Shown here piece after piece: positions 29,465-37,199 of a stretch of DNA of 64,000 bases. The position numbers and the translations under genes were made by a program. Position 1 is the stretch's first letter. Each line of letters opens with the position of its first letter. The stretch is from DASWIG01 sp965371445 (GTDB lineage Bacteria > Acidobacteriota > Thermoanaerobaculia > Multivoradales > J023): contig CBDUYN010000009.1 of assembly GCA_965371445.1 (NCBI GenBank), positions 1 through 64,000 on the forward strand. The letters are read 5' to 3'. Below the pieces are notes generated by a model. That model was given only the letters and a program-made list of their open reading frames with translations. It searched no databases and had not been told where the DNA came from.

Positions 29465-29826
29465 TTGGCTCCTACTCCACAGGGTGCTAAGATGTCATGA
29501 CGTCATTGTTCAGACTCTCGGTCGATGCCCGGAGCCTTCAGGGACCGAATCATACGCCGAGGACTCGGCCAAAGCCAAGCCTCAGTCAAGCCAAGGCGTA
29601 GTCGGAGAGGATCTCGATCTGCTCGAGTGTCCTCGAAGTGCCAGCGCAGCCGGTGCAGCACGTGCAGGGCGACCCGGTACGGATCGAGCGAGACGATCGT
29701 CAGGATCGGGCGGGACTCCGGCTCTTGAGGCCCCGCCTAGCCGAAGTCGAGCCGTTGCCAGTCGCTCGTGAGCACCGGCAGGAAGAAGCCGATGTGCTCG
29801 CGGGAAGCCTTGACCAGCGGCCGAAT
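29465..29826. other. Right junction of the inserted cassette
   Basis: No intact gene. A palindromic ATGTCATGACGTCAT patch occurs just upstream of the methylase (29491-29505). At 29590-29823 the minus strand reads like coding debris: PILTIVSLDPYRVALHVLHR, then after one frameshift LEQIEILSDYALA-stop, and EHIGFFLPVLTSDWQRLDFG-stop. I cannot name the family. An open frame on the plus strand from 29638 is antisense to this debris and is not likely to be real. Confidence 0.45.
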
Positions 29827-32800
29827 ATGGGTGAGGCCGATTCCGAGGAGGTCGACGGCGTGATCGAGGAGGCGCGTCGCGAGGCGGAGATCTTCGGCGA
29901 GGGCTTGTGGGAAAAGCTGGCCGAAGCCGGTGTCGTCGGCAGCCGCGAGGAGTTCGAAGAGCTCGACAGCGAGGATCGCGAGGAATTCGCCAAGGCCTAC
30001 CTGGCGTTCAAGGGCCGGGATCCGTCGTCCTCGGGCCTGGAGCCGGTGTGGACGGAGGGCTTACACCGTATGGCGGAGCACGCCCGGGCGCAGGGATTCG
30101 GCGGTGTCGTCTTCATGCTCGACGAGATGCTGCTCTGGCTCGCGGAGAAGACGGGGACACAGTTCAAGCAGGAGATCCACGACCTGAACCTGATCGTCGA
30201 CCATCCGACGAGACGCCGGGAGGTCCCGATCTTCGTCTTCGTGGCGCGCCAGCGCAACATCCGCGACTTCTTTCCGGAGCTGACGGCGGAGGACGACATC
30301 CACGAGCACCTCGACCACCACGCGGAACGTTTCGAGCTGACGGAGCTCCAGGACGTGGAGCTGCGTCATATCGTCAAGGGCCGGATCCTGCGTCCGAAGG
30401 ATCCGGAGCGCCTGGCGTCGGAAATCGAGTCGCTGGTGGAGGCGCACCGTAACCTCCTGCCGGCGTTGCTGCAAGACGCGGACGTTTCGTACTTGAAGGA
30501 CGTGTATCCGTTTCATCCGGCGTTGATCGAGACGCTGGTCGACGTGAGCGCGGCGATGCAGCGGGAGCGTTCGGCGTTGCGTCTGCTCTACGAGCTTCTG
30601 GTCGTCCACCACCGGGACCTGGAGGTGGGCAAGTTCCTGCCGGTGGGGAGCGCCTTCGACGCGATCTTTCCGCCGGAGGGCGTCGAGGCGTCGAAGAACG
30701 AGGCGAAGTTCAAGGAGATCCACAACCAGTACCACCATCAACTGGTGCCGGCGATGGACAAGCTCCGCGACGAGGGCGAGCTCGACGACGGGAAGCGGCG
30801 GATGCTCGACCAGTTGGTGAAGACGGTGCTGCTTTCGGAGGTGTCGTTGCGTCTGAAGGGTCACGCTCTGACGGCTCGCCGGCTGGTGGGTCTGAACGTC
30901 GTCGACGTGGCCGGGGCGACGGATCGCTTGAAGATCAGCCAGGCGCTGGGCGCGTTGCGGTCGTTGTCGCGTCGGGTGCCTGCTCTCCAGGTCTCGGGCG
31001 AGAAGGCCGAGGCGGTGGTGCGTTACACGTTGAGCACGGTCTCCCTGAGCGAGTTCCTGAGCCAATCGAAGGCCAAGGTGGGCAAATACGGTGCGGCTTG
31101 GCTACGGCTGTTGTTGGAGACGCTGCGGCCGATGTTGGACCTGGAGGGCAAGAAGGGCCTGGAGGGTTGGAATCTGCCGCAGGAGTGCTCGCTTCCCTTC
31201 GAGTGGCGCCGTACGAAGAGGCTCGGCGTGGTGCGTCTGTGCAATGTCCGGACGACGGGCTACGACGATTTCGTGGCGCCGGCGAAAGCGTTCCGGATCC
31301 TGGTCGGCTATCCCTGGGACGAAGGCCATTCCGTGGACGAGGACCGCCTGCGGTCGGCGAACGCGCGCAAGCAGAACAGGCGTCAGTACACGGTGTGCTG
31401 GTTGCCGCGTCACTTGGAGAAGCAGGAGGAGGAGCTGGTCGGCGAGCTTTGGGCGGTGCGCTACCTCCTGTCGGAGAAGGGCCAGGACGAGCTGCTGCGC
31501 GACCTCGGTCACCAGGACCGGCAGACGATCTTGAAAGACGCGGAGACCCACCGCCGCACGCTACGAGGGGAATTCGAGAAGATGCTGGCCCGGGTCTACG
31601 TCGACCAGGGCGAGATCGTGACGTTGCACGACGGGATCGACACACAGATTCCGCACAAGGACAACCTGGGCAAGAACCTGGAGCGTTTCGCCAGCGTGTT
31701 GCTCGACCGCCGGTTCCCGGGGCATCCGAACTTCGGCGCGCGTCCTGCGAAAAAGGACCTGGAGCTGGTGCGGGCGTGGCTGTTGCGAGCGAGCGACGCT
31801 GGGACTTCCGCGTCGACCGAATTCGACGTGGAGACGGGAAAGGCGTTACGTTATTTCGGGGAGCCGTTGGAGCTGGTGAACCTGGGTCAGTCCCGGGGGA
31901 TGTTGCGTCTCGACAGTCGCTACTACCGTGCGATGGAGAAGAAGGTCGACGGCAAGGAGCAGGTGGAATGGTCGGAGGTCCGCGACGAGCTCGAGACGTC
32001 CTTCGGTCTCGACGAGTCGGTGATCGACGTCCTGCTTTCTCTCCTCTGCTCGCGGGGTTACCGTCCATTGCGGGCGCCGACGCAGGAGGTCGTGGAGGTC
32101 GGAATCGGAACGACAAAGAAGGAAAAGACGCTGCTGCTCGAACGGGCGAAGCTCCTGGAGCCGGCAACCTGGGGCCGGGCGCGGGACCTGGGGGAGGAGC
32201 TGCTGGGCGAGGCGAAGCCGTCGTCGTACCGGGGTCTCGGCGAGCAGGACGGATTCGCGAGGCGGCTTCACGAGCGGGGGAGGGCGTGTCGTCACGTGCT
32301 TTCCGACTTGCACGAGGGCCTGGTGGGGCTCGGCGTCGCACCGGAGGCGAAGCGTCTGGCGGAGCTGAAGGAAGCGCTGCAACGCCTGGAGCCGTTGGAA
32401 TCGGAGAGGACCGACAGCTATACGACGTTGCACGACTTCCTCGACCGTTGGGACGACGACGTGTTGTCGCGTCTTCGGGTGGTGGTGTCGCGTGCCGAGA
32501 AGACGTCGAAGGCGTTGGGCGAGCTCGACGTCCAGGATCGGACGAGCCTGGAGACCGGCCGCTCGCACGCCGAACACGGCGCGGCCGTGGCAGCGCACCT
32601 GGAGAAGCTGTCGGGGATGTTGTCGTCGTCGGAGCACGGGGACGCGTTGACGTCGGAGAAGGTTCAAGGCTGGAACGCGCAGGCACACGAGCTGGTGCAG
32701 GAATTGATCAAGTCGAAGGTTGATCCGCTACCGCCGCCGCCTCCACCTCCACCGCCGCCGCCAGGACTCCGGCGAGTGTTCGTGGAAGAGCCGGTGGACC

Positions 32801-32916
32801 TGTCGTCCGACGGTGCGGTGGGGGAGTTTCTCGATCGTCTCGGGGGCGAGCTTCGCAAGGAGCCGCGGGAGACGGTTCTCGTCGACGTGACGTTGCGTCG
32901 AGAGGGTTCGGGATGA
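29827..32916 (+). CDS. pglY: PglY-like BREX-2 ATPase, N-terminally truncated
   Basis: About 1,029 residues from the ATG at 29827. Sequence typical of PglY starts near residue 5 (EEVDGVIEEARREAEIFGEG) and includes the Walker B strand GGVVFMLDEMLLWLAEKTG, an arginine-rich sensor area, winged-helix-like segments and a C-terminal 11-proline linker (32730-32763). No Walker A (GxxxxGKS/T) is found upstream of Walker B in this frame, whereas PglY normally has it in the first ~100 residues. The 5' end therefore appears to have been lost at the cassette junction. TGA overlaps the pglZ ATG. Codon choice (CGT, TTG, G-ending) differs from pglW. ATPase activity is doubtful. Confidence 0.82.
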   Translation: MGEADSEEVDGVIEEARREAEIFGEGLWEKLAEAGVVGSREEFEELDSEDREEFAKAYLAFKGRDPSSSGLEPVWTEGLHRMAEHARAQGFGGVVFMLDEMLLWLAEKTGTQFKQEIHDLNLIVDHPTRRREVPIFVFVARQRNIRDFFPELTAEDDIHEHLDHHAERFELTELQDVELRHIVKGRILRPKDPERLASEIESLVEAHRNLLPALLQDADVSYLKDVYPFHPALIETLVDVSAAMQRERSALRLLYELLVVHHRDLEVGKFLPVGSAFDAIFPPEGVEASKNEAKFKEIHNQYHHQLVPAMDKLRDEGELDDGKRRMLDQLVKTVLLSEVSLRLKGHALTARRLVGLNVVDVAGATDRLKISQALGALRSLSRRVPALQVSGEKAEAVVRYTLSTVSLSEFLSQSKAKVGKYGAAWLRLLLETLRPMLDLEGKKGLEGWNLPQECSLPFEWRRTKRLGVVRLCNVRTTGYDDFVAPAKAFRILVGYPWDEGHSVDEDRLRSANARKQNRRQYTVCWLPRHLEKQEEELVGELWAVRYLLSEKGQDELLRDLGHQDRQTILKDAETHRRTLRGEFEKMLARVYVDQGEIVTLHDGIDTQIPHKDNLGKNLERFASVLLDRRFPGHPNFGARPAKKDLELVRAWLLRASDAGTSASTEFDVETGKALRYFGEPLELVNLGQSRGMLRLDSRYYRAMEKKVDGKEQVEWSEVRDELETSFGLDESVIDVLLSLLCSRGYRPLRAPTQEVVEVGIGTTKKEKTLLLERAKLLEPATWGRARDLGEELLGEAKPSSYRGLGEQDGFARRLHERGRACRHVLSDLHEGLVGLGVAPEAKRLAELKEALQRLEPLESERTDSYTTLHDFLDRWDDDVLSRLRVVVSRAEKTSKALGELDVQDRTSLETGRSHAEHGAAVAAHLEKLSGMLSSSEHGDALTSEKVQGWNAQAHELVQELIKSKVDPLPPPPPPPPPPPGLRRVFVEEPVDLSSDGAVGEFLDRLGGELRKEPRETVLVDVTLRREGSG

Positions 32917-35519
32917 TGGATCGGCGCTCCCAGTGGGGACCGGAAAGAGGAGGTTTCCCGGTGAGCACGCAGCTCCTCTTGCGTCGTCTCCTGGAGCAGC
33001 CCCATCTTTCGGGCCAGAAGGACTTCGTCCTCGCCCTGGAGACGGGCGCCGACACGACGGAAACCGAAGAGGTGCGCACACCGGAGGGGGCGTTTCGGGT
33101 ATGCCGCGCGTCTTCGGAGCTGGCGTTACGTCACGAGCTGTGGCGTTCGGGCGGGGAGGGCTTGGTCGCGTTCGTGTCCGACGAGCTGGCGCGGGAGATG
33201 CCGGCGGATCTCCTCTTCTCGTCACGCAACCAGCGGGTCCAGGTGCTGACGGCGAACGAAGTTCTTTCGGCGGTGATCGGAGCGGAGGTCACGGGAGCGG
33301 CGGACCCGCTGCTCGAAGAGCTGGCGGTCGTGCACCTGGAGGAGCTGCGCCGTCTCTCGGAGCGGACCTTTCCCTCGGCGGTCGACGCCGAGCTCTTGGA
33401 GGAGCTGCTACTGGAGGCTTGTAACGAGTCACGGGTGCTGAGCCGTTCGCCGGGGGAGCTCTTGGCGGCGTGGATCGAGACTCCGCCGACGTGGGAGGAG
33501 CCTTTACGGAAGTTGATCCGCCGACGGTTGCCACGTCGTGGCGCGGCGGGTCAGGTGCTGGCCTGGGCGGTGCCGGAGGCGTCGCGCTTGGAAGCGGTGG
33601 TGGTCTACGGAGCGGTGCTGAGCGTCGAGACGCCGGACGACGATTTGTCGGCCGCCGCTTGGGGTCCGTTCGCGGAGGCGGAGATCGATCTCGACCGGCG
33701 GGACCTGCGTGCGGAGCTCGTCGGCCTGGCCGAGACGGCGACCGGTCACCTCGGCCGTGGCACGACGGAGCGTCTGTTGGAGTCGGCCGCCTCACAGGCG
33801 AGGCGCCACCTTTCCACGGCGGCGTCGGAGACGAGCCGACTCCTGCCGATCGGTTTCTCTACGCTGACGCACGGGTTGGCGAAGCGAATGGCGTCGGGTG
33901 AGGCGGTCTCGGCAACGACCGTCGAGAAGTTGGACTCCTACCGTTCGGCGACGGAGACGGAAAAGAGCGTGATCGAAGAGATGGCTCGTCTCTCGCGTTG
34001 GCTCGCCGAGCCGCCGGCTAAGAGCGACGGTGTCCTTGAGCAGATACGTGGTTACCAGTCGCACGGCGCGTTCGCGGACCTTGCGATGCGGCGTCTGCTG
34101 GAAGCGCGGGCGAAGACGAAGTACTTTCAAGCCGAGGTGCGCGACCTGCTCGTTTTTTGTCACGAGAAGCGCGACGCGGAGAACCGCCGTTTCGCATCGA
34201 CGCTGGCGTCGGGTTACGAGTCGGCGCTTCACACACGAGGCCTCTACCCGCTCCACCGGGTCTCCGGCCAGCTCCTGGAGCCCGGGTTGACGAAAGGGGA
34301 AGTTTTTTACCTCGTCGTGCTCGACGGTTGCAGCTATCCGGTCTTCCTGGAGCTACTGGCCGAGCTTGCCGACGACGAGGACCGCCCCCTGGGTCTCGAT
34401 TCGCGGCCCGGCGATCCGGTGGCTCGTGGTCTGCCAGCCCTGGCGCCGTTGCCGTCGATCACGAGCCACGCGCGCGGCGCCCTCTTTCTCGGCGAGGTTC
34501 CGAAGGACCAGCTGATCGCCGAGACGAGGTTTCGCGAGCAGGACGAGCCGACGACCGACAAGTCGCGCCTGGCGCGCAACGCCGACCTGGGCAAGAGCGG
34601 GCGCATCCTCTTTCTGAAAGGTGACCTGACCGATGGCGGTTCAGCCCTTTACCGTGCGTTGGAAGATTCTTCCTACGGTGTCGTGGGAGCCGTCTTCAAC
34701 GCGGTCGACGACCAGATCGGCTCGTCGAACACGGGCGCCCAGGTGCGCGTGCGTCTCGAACAGATCACGGCCTTGAAGGGCAGCCTCGATGTCGCTTTGG
34801 AGACGGGCCGGCGGGTGCTGTTGACAGCGGACCACGGGCACACGCCGTTCATCGACAAGACCTTGCGTCGTCCGGGTCGGTCGCCGTCCCGTTTCGTCGA
34901 GCTGGGAGCCGACGAGGAGGTGGCGGAGGGTTTCCTCGAGATCGACCTGGGCGGTCTCGGGGATTACGGCGGCAAGCACGATCGCACGGCGTTCGCCTGG
35001 CGTCAGGGCGTCTACCGGGGAAGGCAGCCGCAGGCGGGTTTCCACGGCGGCTGCAGCCTGGAAGAGATGGTGGTACCGTTGGCCTGGTTGGTGGAAGACG
35101 ACGGTCTGCAAGCCGACCTGCCATCGTGGTGGCTCGGAGCGGAGGCCGAGGAGGCGCCGGCGTCCGAAACCCGGGACGAGCCCCCAGGAAAGGCGCTCTT
35201 CAAGGAGCGGCCGGCCGAGGAGCTGCTGTCTGAGGAACCTCCGTCCGAGGAGGCGGCTCAGATCGGTCTTTTCGGTCCGGAAGGCCACGGCTTGCCGGAG
35301 GCGTTGTGGTCGAGCCTCGACGCCGACGAGAAGAAGGTGCTGGATCTCTTGCGTCGCAACGGCACGGCGCGGGTGAGCGAGCTGGCGTCGCAGGTGGGCC
35401 GGCGTCCCGGCCGGATGTCGGGCATGATGAGCCGTCTGCGTCGTCGCCTGGGGTCGCATCCTCGTTTCGAGCGCGAGGTGCTTCCCGACGGCGAAGGCCT
35501 TTTCCGTTATATTGGGTAG
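32913..35519 (+). CDS. pglZ: PglZ-like BREX-2 phosphatase-domain protein
   Basis: 868 residues. The central PglZ domain (alkaline phosphatase superfamily) has its metal-site Asp strand in YLVVLDGCSYPVF (about residue 468), a Ser/Thr-rich SITSHARGALFLGEVP segment, and TADHGHTPF (about residue 635), where the second metal ligands lie. The C-terminus is a winged helix (VLDLLRRNGTARVSELASQVG). PglZ is the shared core of BREX systems and is needed for phage defence; its substrate is not settled. The start overlaps the pglY stop, and brxD starts one base after its TAG, so pglY-pglZ-brxD is one tight operon. It appears complete. Confidence 0.9.
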   Translation: MMDRRSQWGPERGGFPVSTQLLLRRLLEQPHLSGQKDFVLALETGADTTETEEVRTPEGAFRVCRASSELALRHELWRSGGEGLVAFVSDELAREMPADLLFSSRNQRVQVLTANEVLSAVIGAEVTGAADPLLEELAVVHLEELRRLSERTFPSAVDAELLEELLLEACNESRVLSRSPGELLAAWIETPPTWEEPLRKLIRRRLPRRGAAGQVLAWAVPEASRLEAVVVYGAVLSVETPDDDLSAAAWGPFAEAEIDLDRRDLRAELVGLAETATGHLGRGTTERLLESAASQARRHLSTAASETSRLLPIGFSTLTHGLAKRMASGEAVSATTVEKLDSYRSATETEKSVIEEMARLSRWLAEPPAKSDGVLEQIRGYQSHGAFADLAMRRLLEARAKTKYFQAEVRDLLVFCHEKRDAENRRFASTLASGYESALHTRGLYPLHRVSGQLLEPGLTKGEVFYLVVLDGCSYPVFLELLAELADDEDRPLGLDSRPGDPVARGLPALAPLPSITSHARGALFLGEVPKDQLIAETRFREQDEPTTDKSRLARNADLGKSGRILFLKGDLTDGGSALYRALEDSSYGVVGAVFNAVDDQIGSSNTGAQVRVRLEQITALKGSLDVALETGRRVLLTADHGHTPFIDKTLRRPGRSPSRFVELGADEEVAEGFLEIDLGGLGDYGGKHDRTAFAWRQGVYRGRQPQAGFHGGCSLEEMVVPLAWLVEDDGLQADLPSWWLGAEAEEAPASETRDEPPGKALFKERPAEELLSEEPPSEEAAQIGLFGPEGHGLPEALWSSLDADEKKVLDLLRRNGTARVSELASQVGRRPGRMSGMMSRLRRRLGSHPRFEREVLPDGEGLFRYIG

Positions 35520-36848
35520 GTGAGTATGGAAGCAAGCGAAGCTCAGGAGATCGTGAGCGCACTGCGCAGCGGACTGGTGCCGCGTCGCGGGTTGCATCAC
35601 TTCGCGACGGGCGCCGAGGAGCTGACGACGACGGTCGAGGCCGAGCTCGACTTCGTCGCCGAGGGCAAGGGCCGCACCAAGTGGATCCGCGGCGCCTACG
35701 GGACGGGCAAGACGTTTACGACGCGTCTGTTGTGTCACCGGGCACGGCAGCGCGGTTTCGCGACGTCGGAGGTGCAGATCTCAGTCAACGACACGCCGCT
35801 CCATCACTTGGAGACGGTGTACCGCCGTCTGATCGAGCGCTTGCAGACGGCAACGGAAGAAAGCGGTGCGTTGCCGTCGATCGTCGACGCGTGGCTCTAC
35901 GAGATCGGTGAGCAGGTGACGAGCCTGCGCGGTATCGACGAGAACGACCCGTCGTTCGCCGACGCGACGGAGCAACGCCTGGAGGACAACCTGGCGGACC
36001 TGTCGCGACGCAATCCGGCGTTCGCCCAGGTCTTGCGCGGCTATCACCGGGCGCTGCACGAGGGCGACTTCGCCTCGGCGCAGGGTCTTTTGGCCTGGCT
36101 GTCGGGTCAGCCGCACACGGACCGGAAGATCTTGTCGAAGGCGGGAGTGAAGGGCAAAGTGGACGGCCAGGCCGCGTTGACGTTTCTGACGGGTCTTCTG
36201 CGTCTGCTTCGTCAGAGCCACTACGCGGGCCTGGTGCTGGTGCTCGACGAGGTGGAGACGATCCAGCGGATGAACTCGCAGACCCGGGAGAAGTCGCTCA
36301 ACGCGTTGCGTCAACTGATGGACATGTTGGCGTCGGAGGAGCTTCCGGGTCTCTATCTCGTGGTGACGGGGACGTCGGACTTCTTCGAGGGCTACAAGGG
36401 TTTGAAGGGGCTGCCGCCGCTCTACCAGCGCGTCCACGTGAGCTTCGACGACGACGACCCGCGTTTCGACAACCTGCGGGCGCCGCAGGTTCGGCTGTCG
36501 CCGTTTACCGAGGAGCGTCTCCTGGAGGTGGCGCGTCGGGTGCGGGGTCTTTATCCGGCGTCGCATCCGGAGCGTCTCGGCTCCCGGGTCGACGACGCGT
36601 TCCTCGGCGCGCTCGTCGAGCAGGTGACGTCGGGTTTCGGGGGCAAGGTGGCGCTGGCGCCGCGTCTTTTCCTGCGCGAGCTGGTCGACGTCCTGGACCG
36701 GGTGGACCAGCACGAGGCGTGGGACCCGAAGGAGCGCTACAAGCTCGACCTCGACGATTCGAAGCTGTCGGCGGAGGAGCTGGCGGCGCGGATCGAGGGT
36801 GGGGAAGAGGAGGCGACGGCGGGCCGAGCGAGGCGCCTGGAGGGGTAG
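35520..36848 (+). CDS. brxD: BrxD, BREX-2 AAA+ ATP-binding protein
   Basis: 442 residues, the usual BrxD length. A Walker A motif GAYGTGKTF near residue 60 and Walker B LVLVLDEVETIQ near residue 240 are followed by a sensor-like strand YLVVTGTSDFF and a C-terminal lid. The N-terminal EIVSALRSGLVPRRGLHHFATG is typical for the family. Starts are GTG 35520, directly after the pglZ stop, or ATG 35526. BrxD is one of the six BREX-2 components, presumably a DNA-dependent motor or loader. It seems intact, unlike its neighbours pglY and brxHI. Confidence 0.9.
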   Translation: MSMEASEAQEIVSALRSGLVPRRGLHHFATGAEELTTTVEAELDFVAEGKGRTKWIRGAYGTGKTFTTRLLCHRARQRGFATSEVQISVNDTPLHHLETVYRRLIERLQTATEESGALPSIVDAWLYEIGEQVTSLRGIDENDPSFADATEQRLEDNLADLSRRNPAFAQVLRGYHRALHEGDFASAQGLLAWLSGQPHTDRKILSKAGVKGKVDGQAALTFLTGLLRLLRQSHYAGLVLVLDEVETIQRMNSQTREKSLNALRQLMDMLASEELPGLYLVVTGTSDFFEGYKGLKGLPPLYQRVHVSFDDDDPRFDNLRAPQVRLSPFTEERLLEVARRVRGLYPASHPERLGSRVDDAFLGALVEQVTSGFGGKVALAPRLFLRELVDVLDRVDQHEAWDPKERYKLDLDDSKLSAEELAARIEGGEEEATAGRARRLEG

Positions 36849-36925
36849 GGAGAGGCAGGCACTCGGGTGACAGGATCTGGTATCATGCCTGCTGTGAGTG
36901 GAACCAACCTACGAGGAGCCAGCCG

Positions 36926-37132
36926 ATGAAGTTCCAGGTGACGATGGACCGCGACGAGGACGGCGTCTGGATCGTAGAGTGTCCCTCGATCCCTGGCTGC
37001 GTCAGCCAGGGGCCGACGAAGCAGGAGGCGCTCGAGAACATCCAGGAAGCCATCGCTCTCTGCCTGGAGGTCCGTGCTGAGCGGGGTCTGCCGCTGACCG
37101 TGGAGACCCGGCAGGTGGAGGTCGCTGTCTAG
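36926..37132 (+). CDS. hicB: HicB-family antitoxin
   Basis: 68 residues, MKFQVTMDRDEDGVWIVECP followed by SIPGCVSQGPTKQEALENI, a compact HicB fold without a DNA-binding tail. The start follows CGAGGAGCCAGCC. HicB neutralises the HicA mRNA interferase. The TAG stop shares its G with a GTG that opens a HicA-like frame, but that frame is cut after about 21 codons (see next entry), so the antitoxin has no intact toxin here. Confidence 0.88.
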   Translation: MKFQVTMDRDEDGVWIVECPSIPGCVSQGPTKQEALENIQEAIALCLEVRAERGLPLTVETRQVEVAV

Positions 37133-37194
37133 TGCCTCCGGTTCCGGAGCTCAGTGGACGGGAGGTGGTGAAGGTCTTCAGGTCGTTCGGCTGT
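37132..37194 (+). pseudogene. hicA: hicA toxin fragment, cut after 21 codons
   Basis: GTG at 37132, in TAGTG overlap with hicB, starts VPPVPELSGREVVKVFRSFG, the standard HicA N-terminus. The conserved continuation with the catalytic His (RQRGSH) is missing; from about 37192 the DNA instead matches the interior of an Lhr-like helicase in another frame. The HicA frame itself runs out at about 37278. A deletion or recombination fused hicA to the helicase gene at this point. Confidence 0.8.
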
Positions 37195-37199
37195 CCACG

